Position numbers and translations under genes: made by a program. Positions 42,344-52,342 of a DNA stretch of 64,000 nucleotides are shown here, piece after piece. Under the pieces are notes generated by a model. It saw only the letters and a program-made list of their open reading frames with translations. It searched no databases and had not been told where the DNA came from. Origin of the DNA: Campylobacteraceae bacterium (GTDB lineage: Bacteria > Campylobacterota > Campylobacteria > Campylobacterales > Campylobacteraceae); the NCBI GenBank assembly GCA_031266555.1, contig JAISAU010000003.1:1-64000 (forward strand). Direction: 5' to 3'. Positions within the stretch are counted from its first letter, which is position 1, and each line of letters opens with the position of its first letter.

Positions 42344-44133
42344 GCAGAGTTTATATAGCCATAGGATTTTTTGTCACCATTTGGTTAGTACTTATAATAA
42401 GAATCTACTACATCAGTATTAAATCAAACGTGTATTATGATGAAATCGCTAAAAGAAACGCCGTAAGAACAGAATACTTAGCTCCCATAAGAGGACTTAT
42501 ATACGATAGAAACGGCAAGCCTCTGGCGATTAATCAACTTGGATTCGCGATAGGCATAAAACCGCATTTGAGTTCTAAAAACGAGCTTCCCAAACTTGAG
42601 GAAGAACTTGAATTTTTAGCGCAAGAGATTTCAAATTTAAATAAAGAGGCTATCAGAAAAAAATACCTCAAAAACGACTCACCCTATGAACACGATATTG
42701 TGCAAGTGGTTGATTTTCTTTTACATGATGAGATAATATCCAGCTTCTCAAAAATAAATCTTCGTGAAAATCTTTTTATATATCCGATATCCAGACGATA
42801 CTATCCTTACGAGTCTATAGCTTCACATGTAATAGGATACGTCGGGCGAACAAATTTGGAAGAATACAGCGATATTATCGCAAAACTTACGGGTTCTATC
42901 GGACGCGCCGGCATAGAGAGATTTTATAATGACACGTTAAAGGGAGAGAGCGGTTTTAAAACCAGTAAGGTAAACGCGCTGAATAAAGAGGTGGAACTAT
43001 TAGAGAGAAAATCGCCATCAAGCAAAGATATACAACTTAGCATAGATATAGATTTACAAAAATATATTTCATCTTTATTTGAAGGCAAAAGCGGTTCCGC
43101 TATAGTTATAGATTTGTCTGACGGCTCTATTTTGGCGGCAGTTAGTTACCCTGAATATGATTTAAATAAATTTGTCTCGGGTATTTCGCAAGAAGATTGG
43201 AAAAAACTCTCGACTGATTTCAATCACCCTTTCACAAATAAACTTGTAAACGGACTTTATCCTCCAGGTTCAGTCGTAAAAATGGGAATGGCGCTGTCAT
43301 TTTTAAATTCAAAAAAGATAACCCCGTCGACAACTTTTGACTGCAAAGGCTTTATAGAACTTGGCGGACGTAATTTTAGGTGTTGGAAACACGATGGACA
43401 CGGCATCACAAATATGAGAAAGGCTATCCGCGAAAGTTGCGATACATATTTTTATCAAGGCTCTTTAGAAGTTGGAATAGACGCTATATCTCCAGTGCTT
43501 GAGAGAATAGGATTTGGCTCAAGAACAGGCGTTGATTTGCCAAATGAATTTATAGGAATAGTCCCGAGCCGCTCATGGAAACTTGGAAGATATGGAGAGA
43601 TGTGGTTTCAAGGCGATACCGTCATATCTTCAATAGGACAAGGGTCGTTTTTGACAACATCTATGCAAATCGCGAAATATACAAGTATGATAGCTTCAGG
43701 AAAAGATATCATACCGCACTTTGCGCAAAAAGTTCAAAACGAGACTATAAAGTACCAAACCAAAGAGGACGTTTTTAACGATATAGAAAAACAAAATTTG
43801 CCGCTAATACGCGAAGCTATGAGCGAAGCTTGCAATCACCCTTTAGGCACCGCGTACAGAAATGTAAGAACAGACGTCAAGATAGCTTGTAAAACCGGAA
43901 CCGCGCAAGTTGTAAGTTTGCCGCAAGAAGATAAAGTGCGAATGAAAGAGAGCGAAATGGAGTTTTATCAGCGCTCTCACGGATGGTTAACTTCATTTGG
44001 TCCCCACAAAAAACCAAAATACGCCGTTACCGTTATGATTGAACATGCCGGAGGAGCGGGTCCTTCTACGATAATGGCTTCGGATATTTATAACAAACTT
44101 TATGAAATGGGCTATATAACAAGCCGCGAATAA
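42340..44133 (+). CDS. mrdA: penicillin-binding protein 2 (elongation transpeptidase)
   Basis: The 597-residue class B PBP has an N-terminal membrane anchor (VYIAIGFFVTIWLVLIIRIY), a pedestal dimerisation domain (about 45-215) and a transpeptidase domain. The catalytic Ser lies in PPGSVVKMG (S-x-x-K, residue about 310), the second motif in RESCDTYFY (S-x-N variant, Asp for Asn) and the third in CKTGTAQV. With RodA it synthesises lateral-wall peptidoglycan. Last gene of the nadK-to-mrdA operon. Confidence 0.93.
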   Translation: MSRVYIAIGFFVTIWLVLIIRIYYISIKSNVYYDEIAKRNAVRTEYLAPIRGLIYDRNGKPLAINQLGFAIGIKPHLSSKNELPKLEEELEFLAQEISNLNKEAIRKKYLKNDSPYEHDIVQVVDFLLHDEIISSFSKINLRENLFIYPISRRYYPYESIASHVIGYVGRTNLEEYSDIIAKLTGSIGRAGIERFYNDTLKGESGFKTSKVNALNKEVELLERKSPSSKDIQLSIDIDLQKYISSLFEGKSGSAIVIDLSDGSILAAVSYPEYDLNKFVSGISQEDWKKLSTDFNHPFTNKLVNGLYPPGSVVKMGMALSFLNSKKITPSTTFDCKGFIELGGRNFRCWKHDGHGITNMRKAIRESCDTYFYQGSLEVGIDAISPVLERIGFGSRTGVDLPNEFIGIVPSRSWKLGRYGEMWFQGDTVISSIGQGSFLTTSMQIAKYTSMIASGKDIIPHFAQKVQNETIKYQTKEDVFNDIEKQNLPLIREAMSEACNHPLGTAYRNVRTDVKIACKTGTAQVVSLPQEDKVRMKESEMEFYQRSHGWLTSFGPHKKPKYAVTVMIEHAGGAGPSTIMASDIYNKLYEMGYITSRE

Positions 44134-44154
44134 CTAATTTGTAAGTTTTGCGTA

Positions 44155-45240
44155 TTATCCCGTTTTTTTCTTAAACAAAATAAGCGCGGCGACAAGAGAG
44201 ACGCTGCCCATCAAGAACATCTTAATCAGTAAAGGCATAGCGATAGCGAAACTTATATCTTTCAAAAATACGCCTTTTATCAAGATAATGTAGTATTTTA
44301 ACGGGATAAAATCCGACACCGGCTGAAGCCAAAGCGGCATATTTTCTATAGGAGATGAAAAACCCGATAGCAAAAACGACGGCAATAAAAATACGAAAGA
44401 ACCTAAAATCGCCTGTTGTTGCGTTTTGCACAAAGACGAGATAAAAAGCCCCACTCCGGATATTGTAAATAAAAATATGACAACGCCCAGATAAAGCATT
44501 GAAAGCGAGCCGTTAAACGGAACTTTAAAATAAAAAATCGCCAAAGACAATATGACGGTTGAGACTATAATACTTATAATAAATCCAGGAATTAGTTTTC
44601 CAAGCAGTATCTCGTATGAACTAAGAGGCGATACCAAAATCTGCTCAAACGTGCCGAGTTCCTTTTCTCTGGTTATCGACAACGCGCTTAAAATAATAGC
44701 TAACAACATTGTAATGGAACCGAAAAGATTAGGCACTATCCACCAAAAATTAGTCAGATTTTGGTTGTAGATATAACGCGAATACACTTCCAGTGGATTT
44801 TGCACTCCCTCTTTAGCTTGAAATCTCATTAGCGTTTGAGATACGTAACCTTCCACAATTTGAGCGGTATTTGAACGACGCCCGTCTAGTATCAGTTGTA
44901 TCTTTGAATCTTGTGTGCCCAAATTTTCGGCAAAATTATCAGGTATGACCAAAAAACCAATTATCTTTTTTACGCCTATTAGCTTCTTCGCTTCGTCATA
45001 GTTTTGTATACTTATCAAATTTTTTATATAGCTTGAACCTTTTAACTCTTGTATAAATTCTCTGCTTTGATAACTTCCGTCTCTATCAAAAACCGCTAAA
45101 TCTACATGTTTTACTTCCGTCGTAGCCGCAAATGAAAAGATAAAAATTTGAAGCAAAGGCGGCACTATGATAACAAACATACTTTTTTTATCATTTTTGA
45201 TGGCTAAAAACTCTTTTTTGATAAGCGCGAACAGTCTCAT
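44155..45240 (-). CDS. ABC-2 type permease (YbhR-like)
   Basis: This 361-residue inner-membrane permease has one N-terminal helix (MFVIIVPPLLQIFIFSFAA), a periplasmic domain of about 130 residues and five C-terminal helices. The conserved TREKELGTFEQILVSPLS cytoplasmic loop precedes helix 3, which is typical of ABC-2 drug/lipid exporters. Second permease of the leftward YbhGFSR-type operon, overlapping the first by four bases. Substrate unknown. Confidence 0.85.
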   Translation of the reverse strand: MRLFALIKKEFLAIKNDKKSMFVIIVPPLLQIFIFSFAATTEVKHVDLAVFDRDGSYQSREFIQELKGSSYIKNLISIQNYDEAKKLIGVKKIIGFLVIPDNFAENLGTQDSKIQLILDGRRSNTAQIVEGYVSQTLMRFQAKEGVQNPLEVYSRYIYNQNLTNFWWIVPNLFGSITMLLAIILSALSITREKELGTFEQILVSPLSSYEILLGKLIPGFIISIIVSTVILSLAIFYFKVPFNGSLSMLYLGVVIFLFTISGVGLFISSLCKTQQQAILGSFVFLLPSFLLSGFSSPIENMPLWLQPVSDFIPLKYYIILIKGVFLKDISFAIAMPLLIKMFLMGSVSLVAALILFKKKTG

Positions 45241-46328
45241 TCAAGACCTTTTTTTGATTTTATAAAAACTAACAAAAATAAAACTACCCCTATTACTATT
45301 ATTCCAAAAATGCTTTTTAAAAATATCTCATAGATATTTCCGGCCAAAAAAAGCGTTTGGATGGAATTTACAAAATATCTCGCCGGCACAATATGAGTCA
45401 ATACTTGAAGCCATTCTGGCATATTTTCTATCTCAAATAAAAATCCCGACAGCAAATATGCGGGCAAAAAAGAGGCTACAAGAGATATTTGAGCCGCTAT
45501 AAATTGATTTTTAGTAAGCGTGGAGATTAAAAGTCCACTTGTAAGAGCAGGAAAAAGATATATGGCGCCCATTATAAAAAGTATCAATAAACTACCGCGA
45601 AACGGCACTTCATACCAAAAGTAAGCTATCAAGAAACATAGTAACAGCGACCACATAGCAAGAACAAAATAGGGAATAATTTTTCCTATAATTATCTCGA
45701 GCATAGAGGTCGGCGTCGCCATTATCGCTTCCATAGTCCCCCTCTCCCACTCTCTTGCCACAACAAGCGACGTTAAAAGAGTTCCTATCATAGTCATTAC
45801 AATAACAATTGAACCCGGAATTAAAAAATATACGCTTGAAACCGGCAGATTGAACCAATATCTTGATTCTATTTTGATATCAGTGGTTGTTATTACAGCG
45901 TTTTGTCTTGCCCAAAGAGAGATGATATTGCTTACATATTTTTGCACAAAACCTGCAAGATTAGGCTCTGTCGCATCTACCAAAAGTTGAATTTTATAAC
46001 TGTTTTCTCTACCGAACTTATCATCTATCTCCAAAACCGCTTTTATTTTGTTATTTTGGAGCATATCCATAAAAAACTCTTTATCTTTACTTTCATTTAT
46101 AACAAAATATCTTGATCCTCTGAATGATTCTACAAGCGATCTGGCGTAAGAACTATCGCTTTTTGAAACAATACCGATCGGTATATTTTTAGCGTCAAGA
46201 GATACGGCGTATCCCATCAAAAAAAGCAGTAAAAGCGGTAAAATAAAAACTATTAAAAGAGCGCTGGGGTCTCGCATTATTTGCAAGCTCTCTTTTCTGA
46301 TTAACGCTTTAAGACGCTTTTTATTCAT
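45237..46328 (-). CDS. ABC-2 type permease (YbhS-like)
   Basis: The 363-residue protein has the same topology as its partner: an N-terminal helix (ALLIVFILPLLLLFLMGYAV), a periplasmic domain with DATEPNLAGFVQKYV, the loop AREWERGTMEAIMATPTSML and five membrane helices. The two permeases are paralogues and presumably form a heterodimer with the fused ATPase. Its start overlaps the ATPase gene by four bases. Confidence 0.85.
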   Translation of the reverse strand: MNKKRLKALIRKESLQIMRDPSALLIVFILPLLLLFLMGYAVSLDAKNIPIGIVSKSDSSYARSLVESFRGSRYFVINESKDKEFFMDMLQNNKIKAVLEIDDKFGRENSYKIQLLVDATEPNLAGFVQKYVSNIISLWARQNAVITTTDIKIESRYWFNLPVSSVYFLIPGSIVIVMTMIGTLLTSLVVAREWERGTMEAIMATPTSMLEIIIGKIIPYFVLAMWSLLLCFLIAYFWYEVPFRGSLLILFIMGAIYLFPALTSGLLISTLTKNQFIAAQISLVASFLPAYLLSGFLFEIENMPEWLQVLTHIVPARYFVNSIQTLFLAGNIYEIFLKSIFGIIVIGVVLFLLVFIKSKKGLE

Positions 46329-48016
46329 TTTTGATATTCGCTTTCTTTGTCATACATGTGAATAAGATGTATAAAAGCGTCTTCCATAGACGCTGTCGGC
46401 GAAACTTGCGCCTTTAATTCATCAGGCGTTCCCACGGCTATCGCCTTACCTTTATACACCAACATTATCTTATCGCAATACTCAGCCTCGTCCATGAAAT
46501 GCGTAGTTACCATTACGCAAACTCCATGCTTAGCTATACCGTTTATATGCGTCCAAAACTCTTTTCTGGTTATTGGGTCAACTCCGGAAGTCGGTTCGTC
46601 CAAGAACAGAACGGACGGTTCGTGCATTAAAGCGCAAGCGAGAGATAAACGTTGTTTAATACCAAGCGGAAGTTCGTTCGCGTTTACATGTAGGTACTTT
46701 TTAAAATCAAAAATATCTATCATCGTATCTATTTTTTCATTAACATTTTTTACATCATACAGCCTCGCGAAAAAGCCCAAATTATCTTTTAGTTTTAAAT
46801 CGCCGTAAAGCGAAAATTTTTGCGCCATATAGCCAATATTTTTCCTTATTCTGGAACTTTTTAAGCTTCCGCGCAACACTTCCACTTTGCCGTTTGTAGG
46901 CGTTAAAAGTCCGCAAAGCATTTTAAACGTCGTTGATTTTCCTGCACCATTTGGTCCTAAAAGTCCAAAAACTTCGCCTGAATTTACCGTAAAATTTATA
47001 TTTTCAACAGCCGTGAAACCGCCGAATTTTTTCGTTAAGTTGCTTACAGTTATCAAATTTTTTCGCTTAGGCAATTCGCTCATAATATTCGCCAAAATAG
47101 AGTGCGCTTTTGTTTTAACTCCCAAAATATCAAGAAATGTCTCTTCAAAACTTGGTCTCATTTTTGAAACTTTTATATTGTTTCCGATTTTGCTTAAAAT
47201 CTCATCCGGAAAACAAGCGTCTTTTTTTAACACAACTTTTATATAAGCGCCCACAAGCGCGGCGTCAAGTAACTCTTCGGACTCCAAAATAGAGCTTACC
47301 GCTTCTCTTTTATTAAAAAATTCACCCTCTATTTTAAATACTCTTCCTTTGAGATTGCTCATTAACTCTTTGGGGCAACCGTGATATAAAATATTACCGT
47401 CGTTTAACAAAAGTACGCTATCGCACATTTGAGCCTCGTGCAAATATGACGTACTCCAAATAATCGCTATATCGTCTTTCAAAAGCGAATGAACTATCTC
47501 CCACAAATCTCGTCTTGATATAGGATCAACTCCAACGCTCGGTTCATCCAAAAGTAAAATTTTGGGTTTTTTGATAAGCGCGCAAGCAAGAGCTAATTTT
47601 TGTTTCATTCCTCCCGATAAGTTAGCGACTCTTCTTTTAATAAACGGTTTTAATCTTGTAAATCCCAGCAGTTCGTCTATGCGAGCGTTAGCGTCCGTTA
47701 TGCCTTGCAAAGAAGCGTAAAGCTGTAAATTTTCCCAAACGCTCAAATCTTCATAAAGTCCAAATTTTTGCGGCATATATCCGATTTGTTCTAAAAACTC
47801 GCTGCTTTTGTCGGGCATTTTTACGCTTAAGACTTCAAGTTTTCCGCTGTCAAAACTCATAAGTCCCGTAAGCAACCTTATTAGTGTGGTTTTACCCGAA
47901 CCGTCAGGTCCAATAAGTCCTGTTATTTCACCGCTTTTAGCTGTAAAACTTATATCGTTAAGAGCGACTTCGTCTTTAAAAGATTTTGTAATGTTACATG
48001 CGTAAACTGCTGTCAT
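46325..48016 (-). CDS. fused double ABC ATPase (YbhF-like)
   Basis: The 563-residue protein contains two nucleotide-binding domains. Domain 1: Walker A GPDGSGKTT (36-44), signature LSGGMKQKLALACALIKKP, Walker B KILLLDEPSVGVDP. Domain 2: Walker A GPNGAGKST (about 358-366), a degenerate signature LPLGIKQRLSLACALMHEP, Walker B VLFLDEPTSGVDP. The LPLG-for-LSGG change is also what I remember in E. coli YbhF, so it is family-typical. It powers the two permeases, with the membrane-fusion protein encoded just upstream. Confidence 0.88.
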   Translation of the reverse strand: MTAVYACNITKSFKDEVALNDISFTAKSGEITGLIGPDGSGKTTLIRLLTGLMSFDSGKLEVLSVKMPDKSSEFLEQIGYMPQKFGLYEDLSVWENLQLYASLQGITDANARIDELLGFTRLKPFIKRRVANLSGGMKQKLALACALIKKPKILLLDEPSVGVDPISRRDLWEIVHSLLKDDIAIIWSTSYLHEAQMCDSVLLLNDGNILYHGCPKELMSNLKGRVFKIEGEFFNKREAVSSILESEELLDAALVGAYIKVVLKKDACFPDEILSKIGNNIKVSKMRPSFEETFLDILGVKTKAHSILANIMSELPKRKNLITVSNLTKKFGGFTAVENINFTVNSGEVFGLLGPNGAGKSTTFKMLCGLLTPTNGKVEVLRGSLKSSRIRKNIGYMAQKFSLYGDLKLKDNLGFFARLYDVKNVNEKIDTMIDIFDFKKYLHVNANELPLGIKQRLSLACALMHEPSVLFLDEPTSGVDPITRKEFWTHINGIAKHGVCVMVTTHFMDEAEYCDKIMLVYKGKAIAVGTPDELKAQVSPTASMEDAFIHLIHMYDKESEYQK

Positions 48017-48984
48017 TTTTTTAATTTTATAGTCACGGGCATTCCCTGTTTTATTTTCTTATCAGGCTCTTTCAATAAAACTCTAAAGCGATAAACAAGA
48101 TCCGACCTTAGCTCCATAGTTTCAATGTTTTTAGGAGTAAATTCGGCTATCGGCGATATATTTCCAATAATGCCCAAGTACGGCTCGACTCGTACATCGG
48201 TATATACCAAAACCTCGTCCCCTTGCGAAATAGTTCCAAGATGAGATTCGTCTACATACGCTTTTACCCAAAACTCATCTTGTCTTGAAAGCTCCAAAAT
48301 TTTCTCTCCGGGATTTACAATAGCGCCCTCTTCTTTCAATCTTGTCAAAATAACGCCGTCAAACGGCGATTTAATGACGCTATCTTCCAAATCTTGCAAA
48401 ACCGATTTCAAGGTCGCTTCAAGAGACGCGACAAGCAGGCTCTGAGCTTTTATATCTTCGTCTTGATACCCTTTTATGCGCATATCGTAAAGCGCTTCGG
48501 CTTTTTTGAACGTTCCTACAGCCGCTTCGTATTTATATTGAGCGCTTAGATACGCTTCTTTTGAGGTGGCGTTTTTTTCAAAAAGCCTCTTTTGTCTCTC
48601 AAACATATCGTCAAGTAATCTGAGGTTGGCGACAGCATTTTCAAACTCGCCTTCGGCTTCGTTAATATCCTCTTTCCTAAAACCGTTTTTAAGTTTATCA
48701 AATTTTATCTTTTCAGCGTCAAGCCTTGCTTTTACCTCAGCTATATTGTTTTGCAAATTTTTACTATCCAAACTCACCAAAACTTCGTCTTTAGTTACGC
48801 TATCGCCCTCGTCTTTATTTATTGTATCTATTTTGCCCAAGAAACGAAATCCAAGACTGACCGTTCTTGTGTCTATGTTTCCATAAAAAGACAAATCGCT
48901 ACTCTTTGAATCTCTAAAGACGTACAAAGATATCGCGATAGCAACAAATATTAAAAAAACGATAAACACAAAAAGTTTTTTCAT
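48013..48984 (-). CDS. HlyD-type membrane-fusion protein (YbhG-like)
   Basis: This 323-residue periplasmic adaptor has an N-terminal anchor (LFVFIVFLIFVAIAISLYVF), a biotinyl-lipoyl half GFRFLGKIDTINKDEGDSVT, a long alpha hairpin (about 75-190) and the second lipoyl half VIKSPFDGVILTRLKEEGAI followed by a beta-barrel. First gene of the exporter operon. ATG 48984 is chosen because AGGGAG lies about ten bases upstream; a TTG at 48993 would leave no room for it. It links the ABC-2 permeases to an outer-membrane channel not encoded here. Confidence 0.87.
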   Translation of the reverse strand: MKKLFVFIVFLIFVAIAISLYVFRDSKSSDLSFYGNIDTRTVSLGFRFLGKIDTINKDEGDSVTKDEVLVSLDSKNLQNNIAEVKARLDAEKIKFDKLKNGFRKEDINEAEGEFENAVANLRLLDDMFERQKRLFEKNATSKEAYLSAQYKYEAAVGTFKKAEALYDMRIKGYQDEDIKAQSLLVASLEATLKSVLQDLEDSVIKSPFDGVILTRLKEEGAIVNPGEKILELSRQDEFWVKAYVDESHLGTISQGDEVLVYTDVRVEPYLGIIGNISPIAEFTPKNIETMELRSDLVYRFRVLLKEPDKKIKQGMPVTIKLKK

Positions 48985-49012
48985 TCTTTCCAATCTCCCT
49001 TAATTATAAAAA

Positions 49013-49050
49013 ATGCTATAATAGCATATTTTGCTTAATTATATTATAAT
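49013..49050. promoter_or_regulatory. divergent promoter region with a palindromic operator candidate
   Basis: ATGCTATAATAGCAT at 49013-49027 is a perfect 15-bp palindrome about 30 bases before the exporter gene on the minus strand. It overlaps potential -10 hexamers on both strands. For acpS on the plus strand, TATAAT at 49045-49050 is a good -10. The palindrome may be a repressor site; ybh-type operons are controlled by a TetR-family regulator elsewhere, but none is encoded next to this operon. Confidence 0.4.
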
Positions 49051-49090
49051 TGTATTATGATTAGTTAATAAAAGGATTTAAAAATATTTT

Positions 49091-49468
49091 ATGGTTGGCA
49101 CTGATATAGTTGAAATTAAACGATTTGAAAACTTTTTAGAAAAATTCGGTAAGAAAGCTCTTGAGAAATATCTTGACGAAAATGAGATAAAACTCGTCAA
49201 AAACGCCCAAAGCGCAGCCGGATTTTTCGCGGCTAAAGAAGCTGTGTCCAAAGCTTTAGGGCTTGGCATATCGAAAGAGTGCGGTTTTTTTGATATTAAA
49301 ATTTACAAACTTCCAAACGGCGCGCCGTCATTTACGCTCTCGTCTCGCCTTGTAAAGTTTTATAAAATAACCTCTTTGTCGCTCTCCATATCGCATGATG
49401 GGGGCTTTGCAATAGCTATAGCGGTTATTGAAGGCAAATTGCCTCAGGAGCAAAAATTAAGTCATTGA
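49091..49468 (+). CDS. acpS: holo-[acyl-carrier-protein] synthase
   Basis: The 125-residue phosphopantetheinyl transferase activates ACP for fatty acid synthesis. MVGTDIVEIKRFENFL contains the metal-binding Asp (residue 5), and FFAAKEAVSKALGLGI holds the catalytic Glu-Ala-x-x-Lys (about 51-66), followed by LSISHDGGFAIAIAV. AAAGGA lies upstream of the ATG. It sits between the divergent exporter operon and the polysaccharide locus. Confidence 0.93.
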   Translation: MVGTDIVEIKRFENFLEKFGKKALEKYLDENEIKLVKNAQSAAGFFAAKEAVSKALGLGISKECGFFDIKIYKLPNGAPSFTLSSRLVKFYKITSLSLSISHDGGFAIAIAVIEGKLPQEQKLSH

Positions 49469-49618
49469 TTTAAATTTGTCAGAACACTTGTTAGCTTTAC
49501 ATGTAAGCATACTGTTTAGCAAAATAAAAAGCGTATCATTAAATAATGCCATATTTAAAAGCGTTAAAAATGTTTAGTTTTTATTTTTAAGAAACTTTTC
49601 GATTAATTTCGTAACGCA

Positions 49619-51064
49619 TTATAAAAAATAACGCTTCAATATGTCTGATGGAGTAATTATATTTTTTGGAGCCAAAAAGGGACGTTTCGGATCTGTTTTT
49701 GTCCAATTTGTCATTATCGGTTTTTCTCCTTTTTTAAAACTATCTATGTGCCAACGCGTCCAAGCTTCCCAATATGCCAATCTTATCGGCGATATGCCTT
49801 TGGAACCGTTTCCGGTATCTATAGACGTCATTAAAGAATTTTCACGATAAGCTCCGATAGTCAACGGCATTTTTATTTGACGCACGGCTTTTTGCCCAAA
49901 AACCAATTTCATGCGAACATAAAACTCACTATCGGCTCCTATACGCACAATATCCCATAATCCCATTTCTTCCAAAACTCTTTTTTTTCTAAACAAAAGC
50001 GTTGTGCGATTTAATCTTAAAAGCGGATAATTAGAATGTGCGCTGTATATGCCGTTATTATCAATTCTAACCCAGTATGAAGCGGTCGCTACTAACTCTT
50101 CATCTTGAAGCAAAGGCGACATTTGTATCTCTACATGTTGTGGATGCAACCAATCGTCAGAGTCATGACAAACTACAAAATCTCCCAACGCATATTGAAA
50201 TCCTATAGTCTTCGCGGCAAAAGTACCTACATTGTGCGATAAACGATGATATTTTACACGGCTTTCGCTCATAGCGATTTTACGCACTATATTTGGCGTA
50301 TCGTCCGTACTGCAATCATCCACCACTATAATTTCAATATTTTTATAAGTCTGAGCAAGTAAACTTTCAATCGACGAGAAAATATAATCGGCCGTATTAT
50401 AAACCGTAACCAAAATAGACACTAAGCAACCTTCAACCGTACGTTTAGTTTTGGACTTCAGATTTATCACGCTTAAAGGCTTACATGTATCTTTTAATGT
50501 TACGGTATCCAAGCCGTATGAGATAAAAAATCGGTTTAAAAAATCCAACTGCTGCGATGGAGAATTCGCTATAACATTACTTGTGAGCAAATAAAGTTGA
50601 GCCTCTGACATATCAAGCTTTTTATCATTTTTATCGGTAATAAATCGCAATAACTCCTTAGCTTTATCAATTTCTCTGTTTTTTAACAACAAGCTTACAT
50701 GAAAATCCAAAGGCGCGTTATCTTTTGCAAGCTTAAGAGCTAAAAGAGGCATATAGAAAGCTATGGCGATACTAAGTTTAATGCGATAATTATCAAAACC
50801 TTTGCGACATGTAAGCCTTGAAATTATAGCTTCAGCCTCTTTAAATCGCCCGCACGCGGATAGTGAAACAGCGATAGCAAAACCGGCTCTGATATCGCGT
50901 TCGTCCCACGTACTATTTGCGACCGTCTCATACATACCGAGCAAATAACATGCCAAAATCTCATCATTTGTACATGTATACTTCTCGAGAAAAGATAGAG
51001 CTTTGGCATATTGATGTTTATGAAAATACCATTTAAAGCATAGAAGTGCAAAGATTTTTTTCAT
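49619..51064 (-). CDS. family 2 glycosyltransferase with helical N-terminal domain
   Basis: The 481-residue protein has about 215 N-terminal helical residues with TPR-like pairs ([32 protein letters not shown]). A GT-A domain follows: [33 protein letters not shown] and the DxD-type [14 protein letters not shown] near residues 295-308. It likely adds a sugar to the capsule or another surface glycan. It overlaps the 3' end of ugd by four bases and is the most distal gene of the leftward group. Confidence 0.82.
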   Translation of the reverse strand: MKKIFALLCFKWYFHKHQYAKALSFLEKYTCTNDEILACYLLGMYETVANSTWDERDIRAGFAIAVSLSACGRFKEAEAIISRLTCRKGFDNYRIKLSIAIAFYMPLLALKLAKDNAPLDFHVSLLLKNREIDKAKELLRFITDKNDKKLDMSEAQLYLLTSNVIANSPSQQLDFLNRFFISYGLDTVTLKDTCKPLSVINLKSKTKRTVEGCLVSILVTVYNTADYIFSSIESLLAQTYKNIEIIVVDDCSTDDTPNIVRKIAMSESRVKYHRLSHNVGTFAAKTIGFQYALGDFVVCHDSDDWLHPQHVEIQMSPLLQDEELVATASYWVRIDNNGIYSAHSNYPLLRLNRTTLLFRKKRVLEEMGLWDIVRIGADSEFYVRMKLVFGQKAVRQIKMPLTIGAYRENSLMTSIDTGNGSKGISPIRLAYWEAWTRWHIDSFKKGEKPIMTNWTKTDPKRPFLAPKNIITPSDILKRYFL

Positions 51065-52241
51065 ACGTCTTTTCCGAACAAATCGCGAGTATACACTTTA
51101 TCTCTTACATCTTCTATATCTTCCGTTATACGATTCGCGATGATAATATCGCAAATTTGTTTGAATTCGCTAAGATCGTTTATAACCTTTGAGTGATAAA
51201 ACTCACTCTCTTTTAAAACGGGTTCATACACTGCTACCTCAACGCCTTTGGCTTTAATCCTTTTCATAATACCTTGAACCGACGATGTGCGAAAATTATC
51301 AGACCCAGCTTTCATAACAAGTCTATATACGCCGACAGTTTTTGGATTTAGTTTTAAAATATCTTCAGTTATGAAATCTTTTCGAGTACGATTTGACTCT
51401 ACGATAGCAGATATAAGATTTTGCGGAATATCTTTATAATTAGCCAAAAGTTGTTTCGTATCTTTGGGCAGACAATATCCGCCGTAACCAAAAGATGGAT
51501 TGTTGTAATAGTCTCCTATCCTCGAATCCAAGCTCACACCTTGTATTATCTGCTTCGTATCAAGATTGTGCATAGACGCGTAAGTGTCAAGCTCGTTGAA
51601 AAATGACACCCTCATGGCAAGATATGTATTAGCAAATAGCTTAATGGCTTCCGCTTCCGTGTTGTCGGTAAGAAGTATGGGAATATCTTTTTTTATAGCT
51701 CCCTCGCGCAATAATTCGGCAAATGTCTCCGCGCGTTTTGAACGCTCGCCGACTATAATGCGAGATGGATATAAATTGTCATAAAGAGCTTTACCTTCGC
51801 GTAAAAATTCAGGTGAAAATATGATATTTTGATATCCAAACGCTCTTTTTAATTTTTCCGTAAAGCCTAAAAGCCTACAGGAACGGTTGACTTGATGATG
51901 ATAACAGCTTGTGGATTTATATCCGTAACGTCTTTTATAACGGCTTCCACCAATCTTGTGTCAAAAAAGTTCGTTTCGGGATCATAATTAGTAGGAGTAG
52001 CTACAATAACAAAATCAGCCTTTTCGTAAGCGTCATTTTTATTAAGCGTAGCTCTCAAATTTAAAGACCTATTTGCCAAATACTCTTCTATCTCAACATC
52101 TTCTACATGTGAACGTCTATTATTTAAGAGTTCAACTTTACGCGCGTCAATATCAAACGCTACCACTTCATTATATTGTGATAATAAAACAGCGTTTGAA
52201 AGCCCCACATACCCTATACCCGCGACTGCAATCTTTGCCAT
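51061..52241 (-). pseudogene. ugd: UDP-glucose 6-dehydrogenase, disrupted by an 8-bp duplication
   Basis: The N-terminal frame (52241 down) encodes the NAD-binding VAGIGYVGLSNAVLLSQYN and stops just after KSTVPVGF. The second frame resumes with [20 protein letters not shown], then [20 protein letters not shown] and, near the end, [17 protein letters not shown] with the catalytic Cys. The break is exactly the second copy of an 8-bp tandem repeat at 51862-51877. With one copy the gene encodes an intact enzyme of 390 residues, the usual length. Ugd makes UDP-glucuronate for capsule; in this sequence it is off. Confidence 0.92.
51862..51877. repeat. 8-bp tandem duplication inside ugd
   Basis: AAAGCCTA AAAGCCTA on the plus strand (TAGGCTTT twice on the coding strand). 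Two perfect copies shift the reading frame and create TAG at the junction; one copy restores VGFTEK. Confidence 0.95.
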
Positions 52242-52342
52242 AGCTTTACCTAAAAATCTTATTTGAAGACGCTATCTTATTATCATTTTGTTGATAAGTG
52301 GATAAATGTATTACTTTTTTATTGACATAATTTAAAATAACG

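Noticed and set aside
42340-44133. PBP2 second motif S-C-D instead of S-x-N as loss of activity
   Set aside because: SxD variants occur in class B PBPs; the catalytic Ser-x-x-Lys and KTGT motifs are intact.
46300-46900. Degenerate LPLG signature of the second ATPase domain as a defect
   Set aside because: The same change is typical of YbhF-type fused ATPases as I remember them, so it is not a sign of decay.
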